Shown: positions 54,049-62,976 of the stretch, piece by piece
How the letters are laid out: each line of letters opens with the position of its first letter
How positions within the stretch are numbered: position 1 is the stretch's first letter
DNA from: Chitinophaga pinensis
GTDB taxonomy: Bacteria > Bacteroidota > Bacteroidia > Flavobacteriales_D > Crocinitomicaceae
Direction: 5' to 3'
NCBI GenBank assembly: GCA_945902745.1
Contig: CAMDNE010000003.1
Location: 1 to 64,000, forward strand
DNA length: 64,000 bases
Made by a program: the position numbers and the translations under genes
Notes under the pieces: model-generated
What the model was told of the DNA's origin: nothing
The model's database searches: none
The model's input: only the letters and a program-made list of their open reading frames with translations

Positions 54049-56004
54049 TTGACCAAAAACTATTCCTTTAAAATATCTGTAATAATAGTAAATTACAATG
54101 TTGAGTTCTTCTTAGAACAATGCTTGAATTCCGTTCAAAAAGCATTAGAAAAAGTGAATGGACAAGTCTTTATTGTTGATAATAATTCAATCGATGGTTC
54201 TGTTGAAATTGTTCAACGAAAATTTCCACAATACAATTTAATTGCTAACAAAGACAACAAAGGATTTTCAAAAGCAAATAACCAAGGAATTCTTTTATCG
54301 GATGCGGAATATGTTTTACTGTTAAATCCGGATACTGTTGTTGAAGAAGATACGTTTTTAAAGGTTATTGAATTCATGGATAACCATCCAGAAGCTGGTG
54401 GCTTAGGAGTTCGGATGCTTGATGGAAAAGGAAAGTTTTTACCAGAATCTAAACGCGGATTACCAACACCAAAAGTTGCTTTTTACAAAATTTTCGGTTT
54501 ATCTAAACTATTTCCAAAATCGAAAAAATTCGGACAGTACCATGCTGGACATTTAAGCGAATTTGAAACAAATGAAATAGATATTTTAAGTGGCGCTTTC
54601 ATGCTTATGAGATCTGAAGCATTGGATAAGGTAGGACTATTAGACGAAGCGTTTTTCATGTATGGAGAAGATATTGATCTGTCGTACCGTATTCAAAAAG
54701 GAGGCTATAAAAATTACTACTTTCCTGAAACGCGCATCATTCATTATAAAGGTGAAAGCACGAAGAAAAGTAGTGTTAATTATGTCTTTGTTTTTTATCG
54801 TGCAATGATCATTTTTGCTGAAAAACATTTCTCACAAAAAAACGCGAAACTCTTCTCCTTTTTAATCAATGCTGCTATCTATTTTAGAGCATTTTTAGCA
54901 ATTTCCACGCGGTTTATTAAAGGAGCAATATTACCAATAGCTGATTTTATTATTCTTGTAATTGGATTATTTGCGCTCACCAATCAATGGAAAATAAGCA
55001 ATATTGATTTTCCAGAAAATTTATTAGAAATTGCTATTCCTTCGTATACAATTACGTGGATGTTGAGTATTTTGTTTAATGGCGGTTATGATTTCCCTCT
55101 TAAATTTTTAAAGTTTCTAAAAGGCGCTCTCATTGGTACACTAATAATCTTAGTATTCTATGCATTGCTACCGAAAGAATGGCAATTCTCAAGATTGTAT
55201 ATTTTATCTGGAGCGGTATGGGTTTTTCTTTATTTTACTTTATCAAGAATATTCCTTCACTTTTCAATTGGAAAAAAGTTCAATCTTATTCAAAAGAAAA
55301 ACAAAAAATTTGCCATTGTTGGACATAAGGAAGAGTTTGATCGCGTTAGTGAAATACTAAAACAAACGAATGAAAAGATTGACATAATTGAGCATGTTTC
55401 ATTAGATGACACGAAAGAAATTGGTGCGGTCGGAACACTAAATCAATTAGACCAAATAACATATATTCATGAAATTAATGAGATCATTTTTTGTGCGAAA
55501 GACACAACTGCTCAATCTATCATACACTGGATGTCGATTATCGAGTCAACAAACATTGATTTTAAAATAGCCCAACCTGATAGTCTCTCATTAATTGGCA
55601 GTAATTCAATTGAAACAGCAGGAGATTTATACGTGTTGAATTTAAACTCCATCACAAAGACTCAAAATATACGTTCAAAAAGAACATTTGACTTTCTAAC
55701 GGCCCTTATTTTAACCATTGGACTACCTATTTTCATTTTTGCATATAAAAAGAAAAAGCAATTTGTCAGGAATATATTCAAAGTTCTGATTGGCAAAATT
55801 TCAATTGTTGGCTATTTAAGTTCAAAAAATAATTCTTCCATACAACTTCCAAGAATCAAAGGAGGAATCTTAAACCCTACAGATAGCCTGTCTTTTATTG
55901 ATGAATCTTTAACGGATAAGTTGAATTTAATTTATGCGAGAGATTATTCAATTCAGAAGGATTTAGGTATACTTCTCAAAGCGTGGAGAAAGCTTGATAG
56001 ATAA
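54049..56004 (+). CDS. Glycosyltransferase family 2 fused to a reduced sugar-phosphate-transferase-like region
   Basis: About 651 residues. An N-terminal GT2 domain (1-250) opens K-I-S-V-I-I-V-N-Y-N-V-E-F-F and has V-D-N-N-S-I-D-G-S, L-L-N-P-D-T and G-A-F-M-L-M-R. Four or more membrane segments span about 270-400. A nucleotide-binding-like soluble part follows (F-A-I-V-G-H-K-E-E), then a C-terminal segment beginning K-R-T-F-D-F-L-T-A-L-I-L-T-I that recalls WcaJ/WbaP phosphoglycosyltransferases but lacks their catalytic D-E and P-R-P blocks. It probably acts in cell-surface polysaccharide assembly. The start is not ATG: TTG at 54049 (3 bp after ridA) or 54025. Confidence 0.78.
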   Translation: MTKNYSFKISVIIVNYNVEFFLEQCLNSVQKALEKVNGQVFIVDNNSIDGSVEIVQRKFPQYNLIANKDNKGFSKANNQGILLSDAEYVLLLNPDTVVEEDTFLKVIEFMDNHPEAGGLGVRMLDGKGKFLPESKRGLPTPKVAFYKIFGLSKLFPKSKKFGQYHAGHLSEFETNEIDILSGAFMLMRSEALDKVGLLDEAFFMYGEDIDLSYRIQKGGYKNYYFPETRIIHYKGESTKKSSVNYVFVFYRAMIIFAEKHFSQKNAKLFSFLINAAIYFRAFLAISTRFIKGAILPIADFIILVIGLFALTNQWKISNIDFPENLLEIAIPSYTITWMLSILFNGGYDFPLKFLKFLKGALIGTLIILVFYALLPKEWQFSRLYILSGAVWVFLYFTLSRIFLHFSIGKKFNLIQKKNKKFAIVGHKEEFDRVSEILKQTNEKIDIIEHVSLDDTKEIGAVGTLNQLDQITYIHEINEIIFCAKDTTAQSIIHWMSIIESTNIDFKIAQPDSLSLIGSNSIETAGDLYVLNLNSITKTQNIRSKRTFDFLTALILTIGLPIFIFAYKKKKQFVRNIFKVLIGKISIVGYLSSKNNSSIQLPRIKGGILNPTDSLSFIDESLTDKLNLIYARDYSIQKDLGILLKAWRKLDR

Positions 56005-56017
56005 TTGATAATTTCCC

Positions 56018-56048
56018 TTTGTTCAAAACGTTTTTTACCGTATTTTTG
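56018..56048 (+). promoter_or_regulatory. Promoter (-33 and -7 boxes) for the second E2 gene
   Basis: TTTG (56018-56021), 19-bp spacer, TATTTTTG (56041-56048): full match to the Bacteroidota consensus. The ATG is 33 nt downstream. Confidence 0.65.
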
Positions 56049-56081
56049 TATCCTAAAAAAAAGTAAAACATCCTTTTTCAC

Positions 56082-57443
56082 ATGGCACAAATTGAAATTA
56101 GACTCCCGAAAATGGGGGAAAGCGTTACAGAAGCAACAATAACGAATTGGTTAAAAAACATTGGAGACACTGTTGAATTAGACGAGCCTTTGGTTGAAGT
56201 TGCTACGGATAAAGTTGACAATGAGTTGCCATCTGAAGCTGCAGGAATTTTAATTAAACAATTTTTTGAAAAAGATCAAGTAGCTCAAGTTGGTGATGTA
56301 ATTGCTTTAATTTCTGCAGATGGTGGTGCAATTGCAGCAGAACCTGTAAATGAAATCAAGGTTGAAACAACTGTAGTTTCTGATAATAACAATTCAATTC
56401 AATCAATACCAGTAGTTGCTAATGGTTCCTCAGAACTCATTGATAAAAATGGCCCATCTGGAAAATTTTATTCACCACTCGTTCGCAGTATAGCTGAAAA
56501 AGAAGGTGTATCAATGTCGGAATTAGAATCACTGAATGGAACAGGTCAAGGAGGTCGCGTAACGAAAAAAGATATTCTTGACTATGTTGAAAACAAACCA
56601 ACATCTCAAGCTCCAGTTGCTAAAGTTGAAAACACTGTTAAAGCAGAAAACACTGCTGCTCCAATTGCTGCGACTGCAAGTCAAGGAGCTGGTTTCTTAT
56701 CCCACATTAAAGGTCCAATTGTAATTCCTAATCCAGGTGATGAAATCATTGAGATGGATCGCATGCGTAAGATTATTGCAGAACACATGGTTATGTCTGT
56801 GCATGTCGCACCTCATGTAACTTCATATGTTGAAGCAGATGTTACAAATATTGTGAATTGGAGAAATAAAGTAAAAGGTGACTTTGCTAAACGTGAAGGT
56901 GAAAACATCACATTTACACCAATTATCATTGAAGCGATTGTTAAGGCAATTAAAGATTTTCCTATGATTAATATTTCAGTTAGTGGTACAACAATTATTA
57001 AAAGAAAAGATATTAATATTGGAATGGCAACAGCACTTCCTTCTGGGAATTTAATTGTTCCAGTTATAAAAAATGCAGACCGCATGAATCTTGTTGGATT
57101 AACTAAAGCTGTTAATCAATTGGCTAACAGTGCACGAAACAACAAATTGAAACCGGAAGATATTCAAGGAGGAACATTCACAGTAACGAATGTTGGTTCA
57201 TTTGGAAATGTAATGGGAACACCGATAATTAATCAACCACAAGTTGCAATTATGGCTTTGGGTGCAATTCGAAAAATTCCAGCAGTAATTGAAACACCTA
57301 ATGGTGATTTTATTGGAATTCGTTCAAAAATGTATTTATCTCATTCATATGACCACCGAGTTGTAGATGGTTCATTGGGAGGACAATTTGTAAGAAGAGT
57401 TGCGGATTATTTAGAACAATTTGACCCAAACAGAGAATTATAA
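56082..57443 (+). CDS. 2-oxoacid dehydrogenase E2 (branched-chain/2-oxoglutarate type)
   Basis: A 453-residue dihydrolipoamide acyltransferase. The lipoyl domain has Lys44 in E-V-A-T-D-K-V-D-N-E-L, the subunit-binding domain reads Y-S-P-L-V-R-S-I-A-E-K-E-G-V, and the catalytic core ends with His425 and Asp429 in S-Y-D-H-R-V-V-D-G. The lipoyl sequence L-P-K-M-G-E-S-V-T-E-A-T is that of SucB/BkdB proteins rather than pyruvate dehydrogenase. Which 2-oxoacid it serves cannot be decided, since its E1 is not adjacent. The gene has its own promoter, 78 bp after the glycosyltransferase gene. Confidence 0.9.
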   Translation: MAQIEIRLPKMGESVTEATITNWLKNIGDTVELDEPLVEVATDKVDNELPSEAAGILIKQFFEKDQVAQVGDVIALISADGGAIAAEPVNEIKVETTVVSDNNNSIQSIPVVANGSSELIDKNGPSGKFYSPLVRSIAEKEGVSMSELESLNGTGQGGRVTKKDILDYVENKPTSQAPVAKVENTVKAENTAAPIAATASQGAGFLSHIKGPIVIPNPGDEIIEMDRMRKIIAEHMVMSVHVAPHVTSYVEADVTNIVNWRNKVKGDFAKREGENITFTPIIIEAIVKAIKDFPMINISVSGTTIIKRKDINIGMATALPSGNLIVPVIKNADRMNLVGLTKAVNQLANSARNNKLKPEDIQGGTFTVTNVGSFGNVMGTPIINQPQVAIMALGAIRKIPAVIETPNGDFIGIRSKMYLSHSYDHRVVDGSLGGQFVRRVADYLEQFDPNREL

Positions 57444-57478
57444 ATATTTATTTTAACCACTTTTTAACCACTCTATGC

Positions 57479-59824
57479 ATGAAAGTAATAATTAACCTAT
57501 TATTTGTGTTGTTTTTGCCATTTATTGGTTCGACACAATTAACAGAGTATGAGGTTCGTCAAATGACACAAAACGCAACAGAGGATGAACTTTTAATTGA
57601 AAGTTCGAGAATGCTGCAAGAAGGTTATTTTTATTTTTCTGAAATAGTTGTTGACCGTTTATTGCAACTTAACCCTACTAGTCCGAATTACAATTATAGA
57701 AAAGGTTATATTATTTTGGATTCACGGCAAGATTGGGTTGCTGCAGCGCCATATTTATTAATTGCAATTTCAGATATTGATAAAAATTATGATATGTATT
57801 CTTCGAAAGAGAAAAGTGCACCAACTGATGCACTTTATCATTTAGCGAGATGCTATCATTTGGATGAGCAATTAGATAAAGCAAAAGAATATTATTCTAA
57901 ATTCATTGCTGAAACTGGAAACAAATCAGAACTAATTGCAAAAGCACAAATTCGTATACTTCAATGTGATGTAGCAAAAGCTTTAATCGCTAAACCGAGA
58001 GATTCAAAAGTAACAAACCTTGGACAAACAATTAACACTGTTTATCCAGAATATTCACCTGTTATTTCATTGGACGGAACGTCTTTATATTTCACATCAA
58101 GAAGACAATGGGCAGATCAATCTACAGATGATTTTAAAGATGCTCAATTGAATCAATATCCAGAAGATATATACGTAAGTTACCACGATTTGAATGAAAA
58201 ATTTAGTAAACCAGAAAAATTAAGTTTTTGTGATGGAAAAACGAACGAGGCAACCGTTACTATTAGTTCAGATGAAAGAAGAGTTTATACATATGAGGAT
58301 AGAACAGGAAATGGCGATTTATATTTCTCAGATTTTCAAAATAGTTCATTCCAAACATTGACAAAACTAGAATACCAAGATTTAAATACAAAATATTGGG
58401 AAACGCATTGTTCAGTAACTCCTGATGGTCAGCAAATGTATTTTGTTTCTGACAGACCAGGTGGTTTTGGAGGAAGAGACATCTATAGAATAGTTAAATT
58501 ACCAAATGGCAGCTGGAGCGAAGCAATAAATGTTGGTCCTTCGGTGAATACACTTAATGATGAAGATTCACCATTTATAGCAGTTGACAATAAAACTTTA
58601 TATTATTCAAGCAATGGTGTGAAAAGTATGGGGGATTTTGACATTTTTGTTTCTGTTCGTGATGAAAATAATTTTTGGTCAGAACCTATTAACCTAGGAT
58701 ACCCTATTAATTCGACTGGTGATGATATTTTTTATACCACAACAGCAGATGGTTTGACAGGTTATTTGTCATCATTCCGTAAGAATGGATTTGGAGAAAA
58801 AGATATTTATAAAATTGAAAATGATTTTATGGGTATTACTAAAACAGCTGTTTTAAAGGGATTAATAAAAACTTCTGACGGAAGTCCTATTCCTGAATCA
58901 GTTTATGTCACTTTGAAATGTACTAATTGTGATGATCAAAAGGCTTATGAAATAAACCCAAGACTTCGTGACGGTTCTTTTTTCAATAGTTTAATTCCAT
59001 GTAAGGAATATGATATATCATACAGTTATGATTCGTTATCAACCTTTATTTATAAGGAAACTTTCAAAACTGATTGTAAAACCGAATATGAAGAAATTTA
59101 TAAAGAGTTAATCCTAGATGTTAAACGAAAAAGAATTACACCTAATGTAAAATACACTTTGGATGGTACCGTTGCAGATAAAAAAACTGGAATTAAATTA
59201 GAAAATTCTATTGTTGAATTCAATATCGTAAATACAAATTCAACAATTGAAAGTATACAAACGAATACAGTTGGTTCTTTTACTTCAACTATCCTTAAGG
59301 ACAGTAAGTATGGTGACACAATTTATTATCATGTAAAAGTAATTAAAGACGAATACCTTACTCAAACATTTGATTTTAAAGAAATATTAGGTGATAAAAG
59401 TGATATTCATTTAACGTACTTACTCGAAAAGCCAGAAATAGGTATCGACTTAGCAGTTACACTGGATTTAAATCCAATATATTTTGATCTAGACAAATCA
59501 AATATCCGTCCTGATGCAAAAATTGAATTAGATAAGATTGTTAAAATAATGAATGACAATCCAACAATACAAATAGAATTGGGTTCACATACCGACTGTA
59601 GAAGTTCATACGCTTACAACATAGCACTATCAGGTAGAAGAGCTAAATCGTCCGCCGATTATATTAAAGCCAGAATAACGAATCCAAAACGTATTTATGG
59701 AAAAGGTTATGGTGAATCAAAATTGGTTAATGGATGTGAATGCGAGGGCACTGTGAAATCAAGTTGTTCTGAAGAAGAACATCAAGCAAATCGAAGAACA
59801 GAATTTAGAATCGTAAAAAAATAA
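57479..59824 (+). CDS. TPR/PD40 propeller/CRD/OmpA envelope protein, paralogue A
   Basis: A 781-residue exported protein with signal peptide (MKVIINLLFVLFLPFIGSTQ). In order: TPR-like helices about 30-165 (Y-H-L-A-R-C-Y-H-L), PD40 propeller about 180-455 (S-L-D-G-T-S-L-Y-F-T-S-R-R, F-V-S-D-R-P-G-G-F-G-G-R-D-I-Y), a cysteine-containing beta domain about 460-545, a second carboxypeptidase-regulatory-like domain about 555-640, and an OmpA domain about 660-781 (Y-F-D-L-D-K-S-N-I-R-P, G-S-H-T-D-C-R-S, A-N-R-R-T-E-F). The OmpA part has an insert with C-E-C-E-G-T. It belongs to the PorE-like group; followed by a terminator and a paralogue. Confidence 0.87.
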   Translation: MKVIINLLFVLFLPFIGSTQLTEYEVRQMTQNATEDELLIESSRMLQEGYFYFSEIVVDRLLQLNPTSPNYNYRKGYIILDSRQDWVAAAPYLLIAISDIDKNYDMYSSKEKSAPTDALYHLARCYHLDEQLDKAKEYYSKFIAETGNKSELIAKAQIRILQCDVAKALIAKPRDSKVTNLGQTINTVYPEYSPVISLDGTSLYFTSRRQWADQSTDDFKDAQLNQYPEDIYVSYHDLNEKFSKPEKLSFCDGKTNEATVTISSDERRVYTYEDRTGNGDLYFSDFQNSSFQTLTKLEYQDLNTKYWETHCSVTPDGQQMYFVSDRPGGFGGRDIYRIVKLPNGSWSEAINVGPSVNTLNDEDSPFIAVDNKTLYYSSNGVKSMGDFDIFVSVRDENNFWSEPINLGYPINSTGDDIFYTTTADGLTGYLSSFRKNGFGEKDIYKIENDFMGITKTAVLKGLIKTSDGSPIPESVYVTLKCTNCDDQKAYEINPRLRDGSFFNSLIPCKEYDISYSYDSLSTFIYKETFKTDCKTEYEEIYKELILDVKRKRITPNVKYTLDGTVADKKTGIKLENSIVEFNIVNTNSTIESIQTNTVGSFTSTILKDSKYGDTIYYHVKVIKDEYLTQTFDFKEILGDKSDIHLTYLLEKPEIGIDLAVTLDLNPIYFDLDKSNIRPDAKIELDKIVKIMNDNPTIQIELGSHTDCRSSYAYNIALSGRRAKSSADYIKARITNPKRIYGKGYGESKLVNGCECEGTVKSSCSEEEHQANRRTEFRIVKK

Positions 59825-59860
59825 AAAAAAAGTCTCGCAATTATGTGAGACTTTTTTTTT
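59823..59860 (+). terminator. Terminator between the paralogues
   Basis: AGTCTCGCA (59831-59839) and TGTGAGACT (59844-59852), one G-T pair, 4-nt loop, A-run before and T-run after. Confidence 0.88.
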
Positions 59861-59948
59861 AAATTCACATTCGCAACCTTTTACCTCTACATTCGTACAA
59901 ATTTACAATTTACAGTTTTTAACCATAAAAGCTTTTAAATATAGTATT

Positions 59949-62045
59949 ATGAAAAATATTACCCTTTTTTATTTCTTGCTTTTTTCTCCACTGTTTTTGT
60001 TTTCTCAATTAACAGATGACGAAGTTTTTCAATTAATTCAGAATGGATCTGAACAACAACTAGTTTCTGAAAATTCGCGAATGATGCAAGAGAATCTTCT
60101 TTATCACGCAGAAATGGTTGCTGATAAACTTTTAACTTTAAAACCTGAAAGTTCAAATTACAATTATCGAAAAGGTTTTTTAGTGCTAGAGATTAGAAAA
60201 GACTATATGAAGGCCATTCCTTTTTTGGAAAAGGCTATACTAAAAACTGACGCAAATTATGATGCTTATGGTGTTTCTGAAAAAAGTGCTCCAGCTGATG
60301 CCTTTTTTCACTTAGCTACTTGTTATCATCTAAATGAAGATATAGAAAAAGCTAAATTATATTACAACAGTTTTCTTGCAGCATCAAAGGATAAATCAGA
60401 GTTGATTGCAGTTACCAACTTACGACTAGTTCAGTGTGAACGTGCAATTGAAGCAATGGCAAATCCAGTAAATGTTCGCTTAAAAAACATTGGTAATAAA
60501 ATTAACGGCGAATTTCCCGATTATGCTCCCGTAGTTTCTTTGGATGGCTCTTCATTATTTTATACATCACGCCGGCCATGGGCAAATGGTGAAACAGAAG
60601 TGTTTAGAGATCCTGGTATTAATCAATATCCTGAAGATGTATATGTTAGTTATTTGAGTGATGATTCAGTTTGGATGGAACCGAAACGTTTAGAATTTTG
60701 TCTCCCAAAAAGAAATGAAGCTACAATCGCTGTAAGTACTGACGAACGAAAAATCTATTTGTATGAAGATTCTACTGGCAATGGAGATATTTATTATACA
60801 GACTTTTACGCGAGTAAATTCAGTGACATCCAAAAAGTGACAGACAAGGATATCAATACGAAGTACTGGGAAACACACTGCATGGTTTCGCATGATAGAT
60901 CAAGAATGTTCTTTACTTCTGATAGACCAGGGGGAATGGGCGGAAGAGATATTTATATGTCTAAAAGACGCGCAGATAGTACATGGTCAAACCCAATTAA
61001 TTTAGGTCCACGTGTTAATACTGCTCACGATGAAGATGCACCATTTGTATCTATAGACAATAAAATGCTTTATTTCTCAACAAATGGTGAAAAAAGTATT
61101 GGAGGATTTGATATTATGGTGTGTGATTTATTGGAAGATGATACTTGGTCAGATTCTAGAAATTTAGGTTATCCATTCAATTCTACAAATGATGATATTT
61201 TTTACACTACTACAAGTGATGGTTTAAGAGGCTATATGACATCTTTTAGAAAAGATGGATACGGTGAAAAGGATATTTATGAAATATACAATGATTACTT
61301 AGGTGTTAAAAACATTGCTGTATTTAAAGGAGTGATTAAAACACTTGACAACTCCCCTCTTCCAGAAGATTTTGCGGTAAACATTAAATTAACGTGTGAA
61401 GATTGTGAAGACTTTGAGAAAAACAGAGTTATTTTCCCTCGTCTTAGAGATGGATTATTCATGTCTGGTTTAAAACCATGTAAAACATACACTATAGCTT
61501 ACTTTAATGCTTCTGACAGTAAGGTAATGTATGAAGAATCATTCACAACAGAATGTAATCTTGATTATCAAGAAATCAATAGAGAATTAATCTTAGATGT
61601 CCCTAACCGTGCCATAATAGTACCTAAGGACACTATTAAAGTAATTGATCCAATCGATATTGTTTCATACAAAAATCTTGAGTTCTTACATTATTTTGAT
61701 TACAATAAAAACAAATTGTACACAGATAAAGGGAAATTAAAAGATTTCATTAAAGAAGTTGAAGCTCAATTGAAGGAAGGACGACCATCGATTACAATAA
61801 ATGTATATTCTTCTGCTTCGCATGTTCCAACCAAAACTTATGAAACAAACGAAAAATTAACAACGATTCGTGCCGAGAACATGAAATATGACATTTTTAC
61901 TTATTTTGAATCAAAACCTGAATTTAAAGGAAAAGTAAATGTTGTAATTGTTTCAGCAATAGTTGATGGACCTGAATATGTTAATGACTCTGCTAAACAA
62001 AAGAAATACAAACCTTATCAGTTTGTCGGTCTGAAAACTGAATAA
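59949..62045 (+). CDS. TPR/PD40 propeller protein with degenerate OmpA end, paralogue B
   Basis: A 698-residue paralogue of the preceding protein, colinear through signal peptide, TPR (Y-H-L-N-E-D-I-E-K-A), propeller (F-T-S-D-R-P-G-G-M-G-G-R-D-I-Y) and the first beta domain. After the shared E-L-I-L-D-V it lacks the second regulatory-like domain, about 80 residues. The C-terminal OmpA-like part keeps Y-F-D-Y-N-K-N-K-L and an I-R-A-E-N-M helix, but the peptidoglycan-binding H-T-D loop reads Y-S-S-A-S-H and the closing N-R-R motif is missing. It has its own terminator. It probably no longer binds peptidoglycan in the usual way and may pair with paralogue A (inference). Confidence 0.85.
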   Translation: MKNITLFYFLLFSPLFLFSQLTDDEVFQLIQNGSEQQLVSENSRMMQENLLYHAEMVADKLLTLKPESSNYNYRKGFLVLEIRKDYMKAIPFLEKAILKTDANYDAYGVSEKSAPADAFFHLATCYHLNEDIEKAKLYYNSFLAASKDKSELIAVTNLRLVQCERAIEAMANPVNVRLKNIGNKINGEFPDYAPVVSLDGSSLFYTSRRPWANGETEVFRDPGINQYPEDVYVSYLSDDSVWMEPKRLEFCLPKRNEATIAVSTDERKIYLYEDSTGNGDIYYTDFYASKFSDIQKVTDKDINTKYWETHCMVSHDRSRMFFTSDRPGGMGGRDIYMSKRRADSTWSNPINLGPRVNTAHDEDAPFVSIDNKMLYFSTNGEKSIGGFDIMVCDLLEDDTWSDSRNLGYPFNSTNDDIFYTTTSDGLRGYMTSFRKDGYGEKDIYEIYNDYLGVKNIAVFKGVIKTLDNSPLPEDFAVNIKLTCEDCEDFEKNRVIFPRLRDGLFMSGLKPCKTYTIAYFNASDSKVMYEESFTTECNLDYQEINRELILDVPNRAIIVPKDTIKVIDPIDIVSYKNLEFLHYFDYNKNKLYTDKGKLKDFIKEVEAQLKEGRPSITINVYSSASHVPTKTYETNEKLTTIRAENMKYDIFTYFESKPEFKGKVNVVIVSAIVDGPEYVNDSAKQKKYKPYQFVGLKTE

Positions 62046-62049
62046 TACT

Positions 62050-62087
62050 TAAAAAAAAAGTCTGGTTCGCTCCAGACTTTTTTTTTG
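62050..62087 (+). terminator. Terminator after paralogue B
   Basis: AGTCTGG (62059-62065) and CCAGACT (62072-62078) with a 6-nt loop, extended by A-run and T-run pairing. Confidence 0.88.
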
Positions 62088-62101
62088 TCTAATCATTCCA
62101 T

Positions 62102-62109
62102 TATCTTTG
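62102..62109 (+). promoter_or_regulatory. -7 promoter element for the exonuclease gene
   Basis: TATCTTTG, perfect TAnnTTTG, 14 nt before the ATG at 62124, just after the preceding terminator. Confidence 0.5.
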
Positions 62110-62123
62110 AAAAAAATATTCAA

Positions 62124-62975
62124 ATGAATTTACATCTTGAAAGACCGTTAGCTATTTTTGACCTTGAAACAACAGGGCTAAATATCACAAGCGATCGTAT
62201 TGTTGAAATTGCTATTATCAAAGTTTATCCAGATGGAAAAGAAGAACATTTTTGCAAACGCGTAAATCCACAAATGCCGATTCCGAAGGAAACAAGTGAA
62301 ATTCATGGCATTTATGACAAAGACATTATAAACGAACCAATTTTTGATTTAATCGCAGCTTCAGTTGTTGAATTCATTGGTGATGCAGACCTTGCAGGTT
62401 TCAACTCCAATAAATTTGATATTCCCGTTTTGGCAGAAGAATTAATGCGTGCTGGATCTGATTTTGACATTTCACAAAGAAAATTTGTAGACGTTCAAAA
62501 TATTTTCCACAAAATGGAACAACGTACGTTAGCTGCCGCCCATCAATTTTACTGCAAAAAACCTATTGAGAATGCACATAATGCATTACATGACGCTCAA
62601 GCTACTTGGGATGTTTTGAAAGCACAAATGGCTCATTATGCAGATTTATCAAATGACATTCCTTCCCTATCAGAATTTTCTAAAGCTGGAAATTATAATT
62701 TATTAGATTTTGCAGGTCGATTAGCTATTAACGAGAAGGATGAATCCATTTATAATTTTGGCAAGCATAAAGGAAAAACAATTAAAGAAGTGGCACGAAT
62801 TGAGCCTGGATATTATGGTTGGATGCTTGATGCGGATTTTCCATTATACACTAAAAAATGCCTGCGCATCGAAATGGATAAAATTAAAAAGGAGCGAGAA
62901 AACAGTAAAAAAGAAGAGAATACTTCTGAAGATATTGGTAGCAAATTAGATGCTTTAAAAAACAAATTTAAATAA
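62124..62975 (+). CDS. DnaQ-like 3'-5' exonuclease with C-terminal DUF3820-like domain
   Basis: A 283-residue DEDDh exonuclease. Metal residues: Asp13 and Glu15 (I-F-D-L-E-T-T-G-L), Asp99 (F-N-S-N-K-F-D-I-P-V-L), His152 and Asp157 (A-H-N-A-L-H-D-A). Residues about 215-255 (F-G-K-H-K-G-K-T-I-K-E-V and P-G-Y-Y-G-W-M-L-D-A-D-F-P) resemble DUF3820, and a charged tail follows. The DNA polymerase III epsilon label is often given, but the stand-alone form with this extension is more likely a DNA or RNA processing exonuclease. The ATG at 62124 follows the promoter; a TTG at 62085 is in the terminator. Confidence 0.87.
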   Translation: MNLHLERPLAIFDLETTGLNITSDRIVEIAIIKVYPDGKEEHFCKRVNPQMPIPKETSEIHGIYDKDIINEPIFDLIAASVVEFIGDADLAGFNSNKFDIPVLAEELMRAGSDFDISQRKFVDVQNIFHKMEQRTLAAAHQFYCKKPIENAHNALHDAQATWDVLKAQMAHYADLSNDIPSLSEFSKAGNYNLLDFAGRLAINEKDESIYNFGKHKGKTIKEVARIEPGYYGWMLDADFPLYTKKCLRIEMDKIKKERENSKKEENTSEDIGSKLDALKNKFK

Positions 62976-62976
62976 G

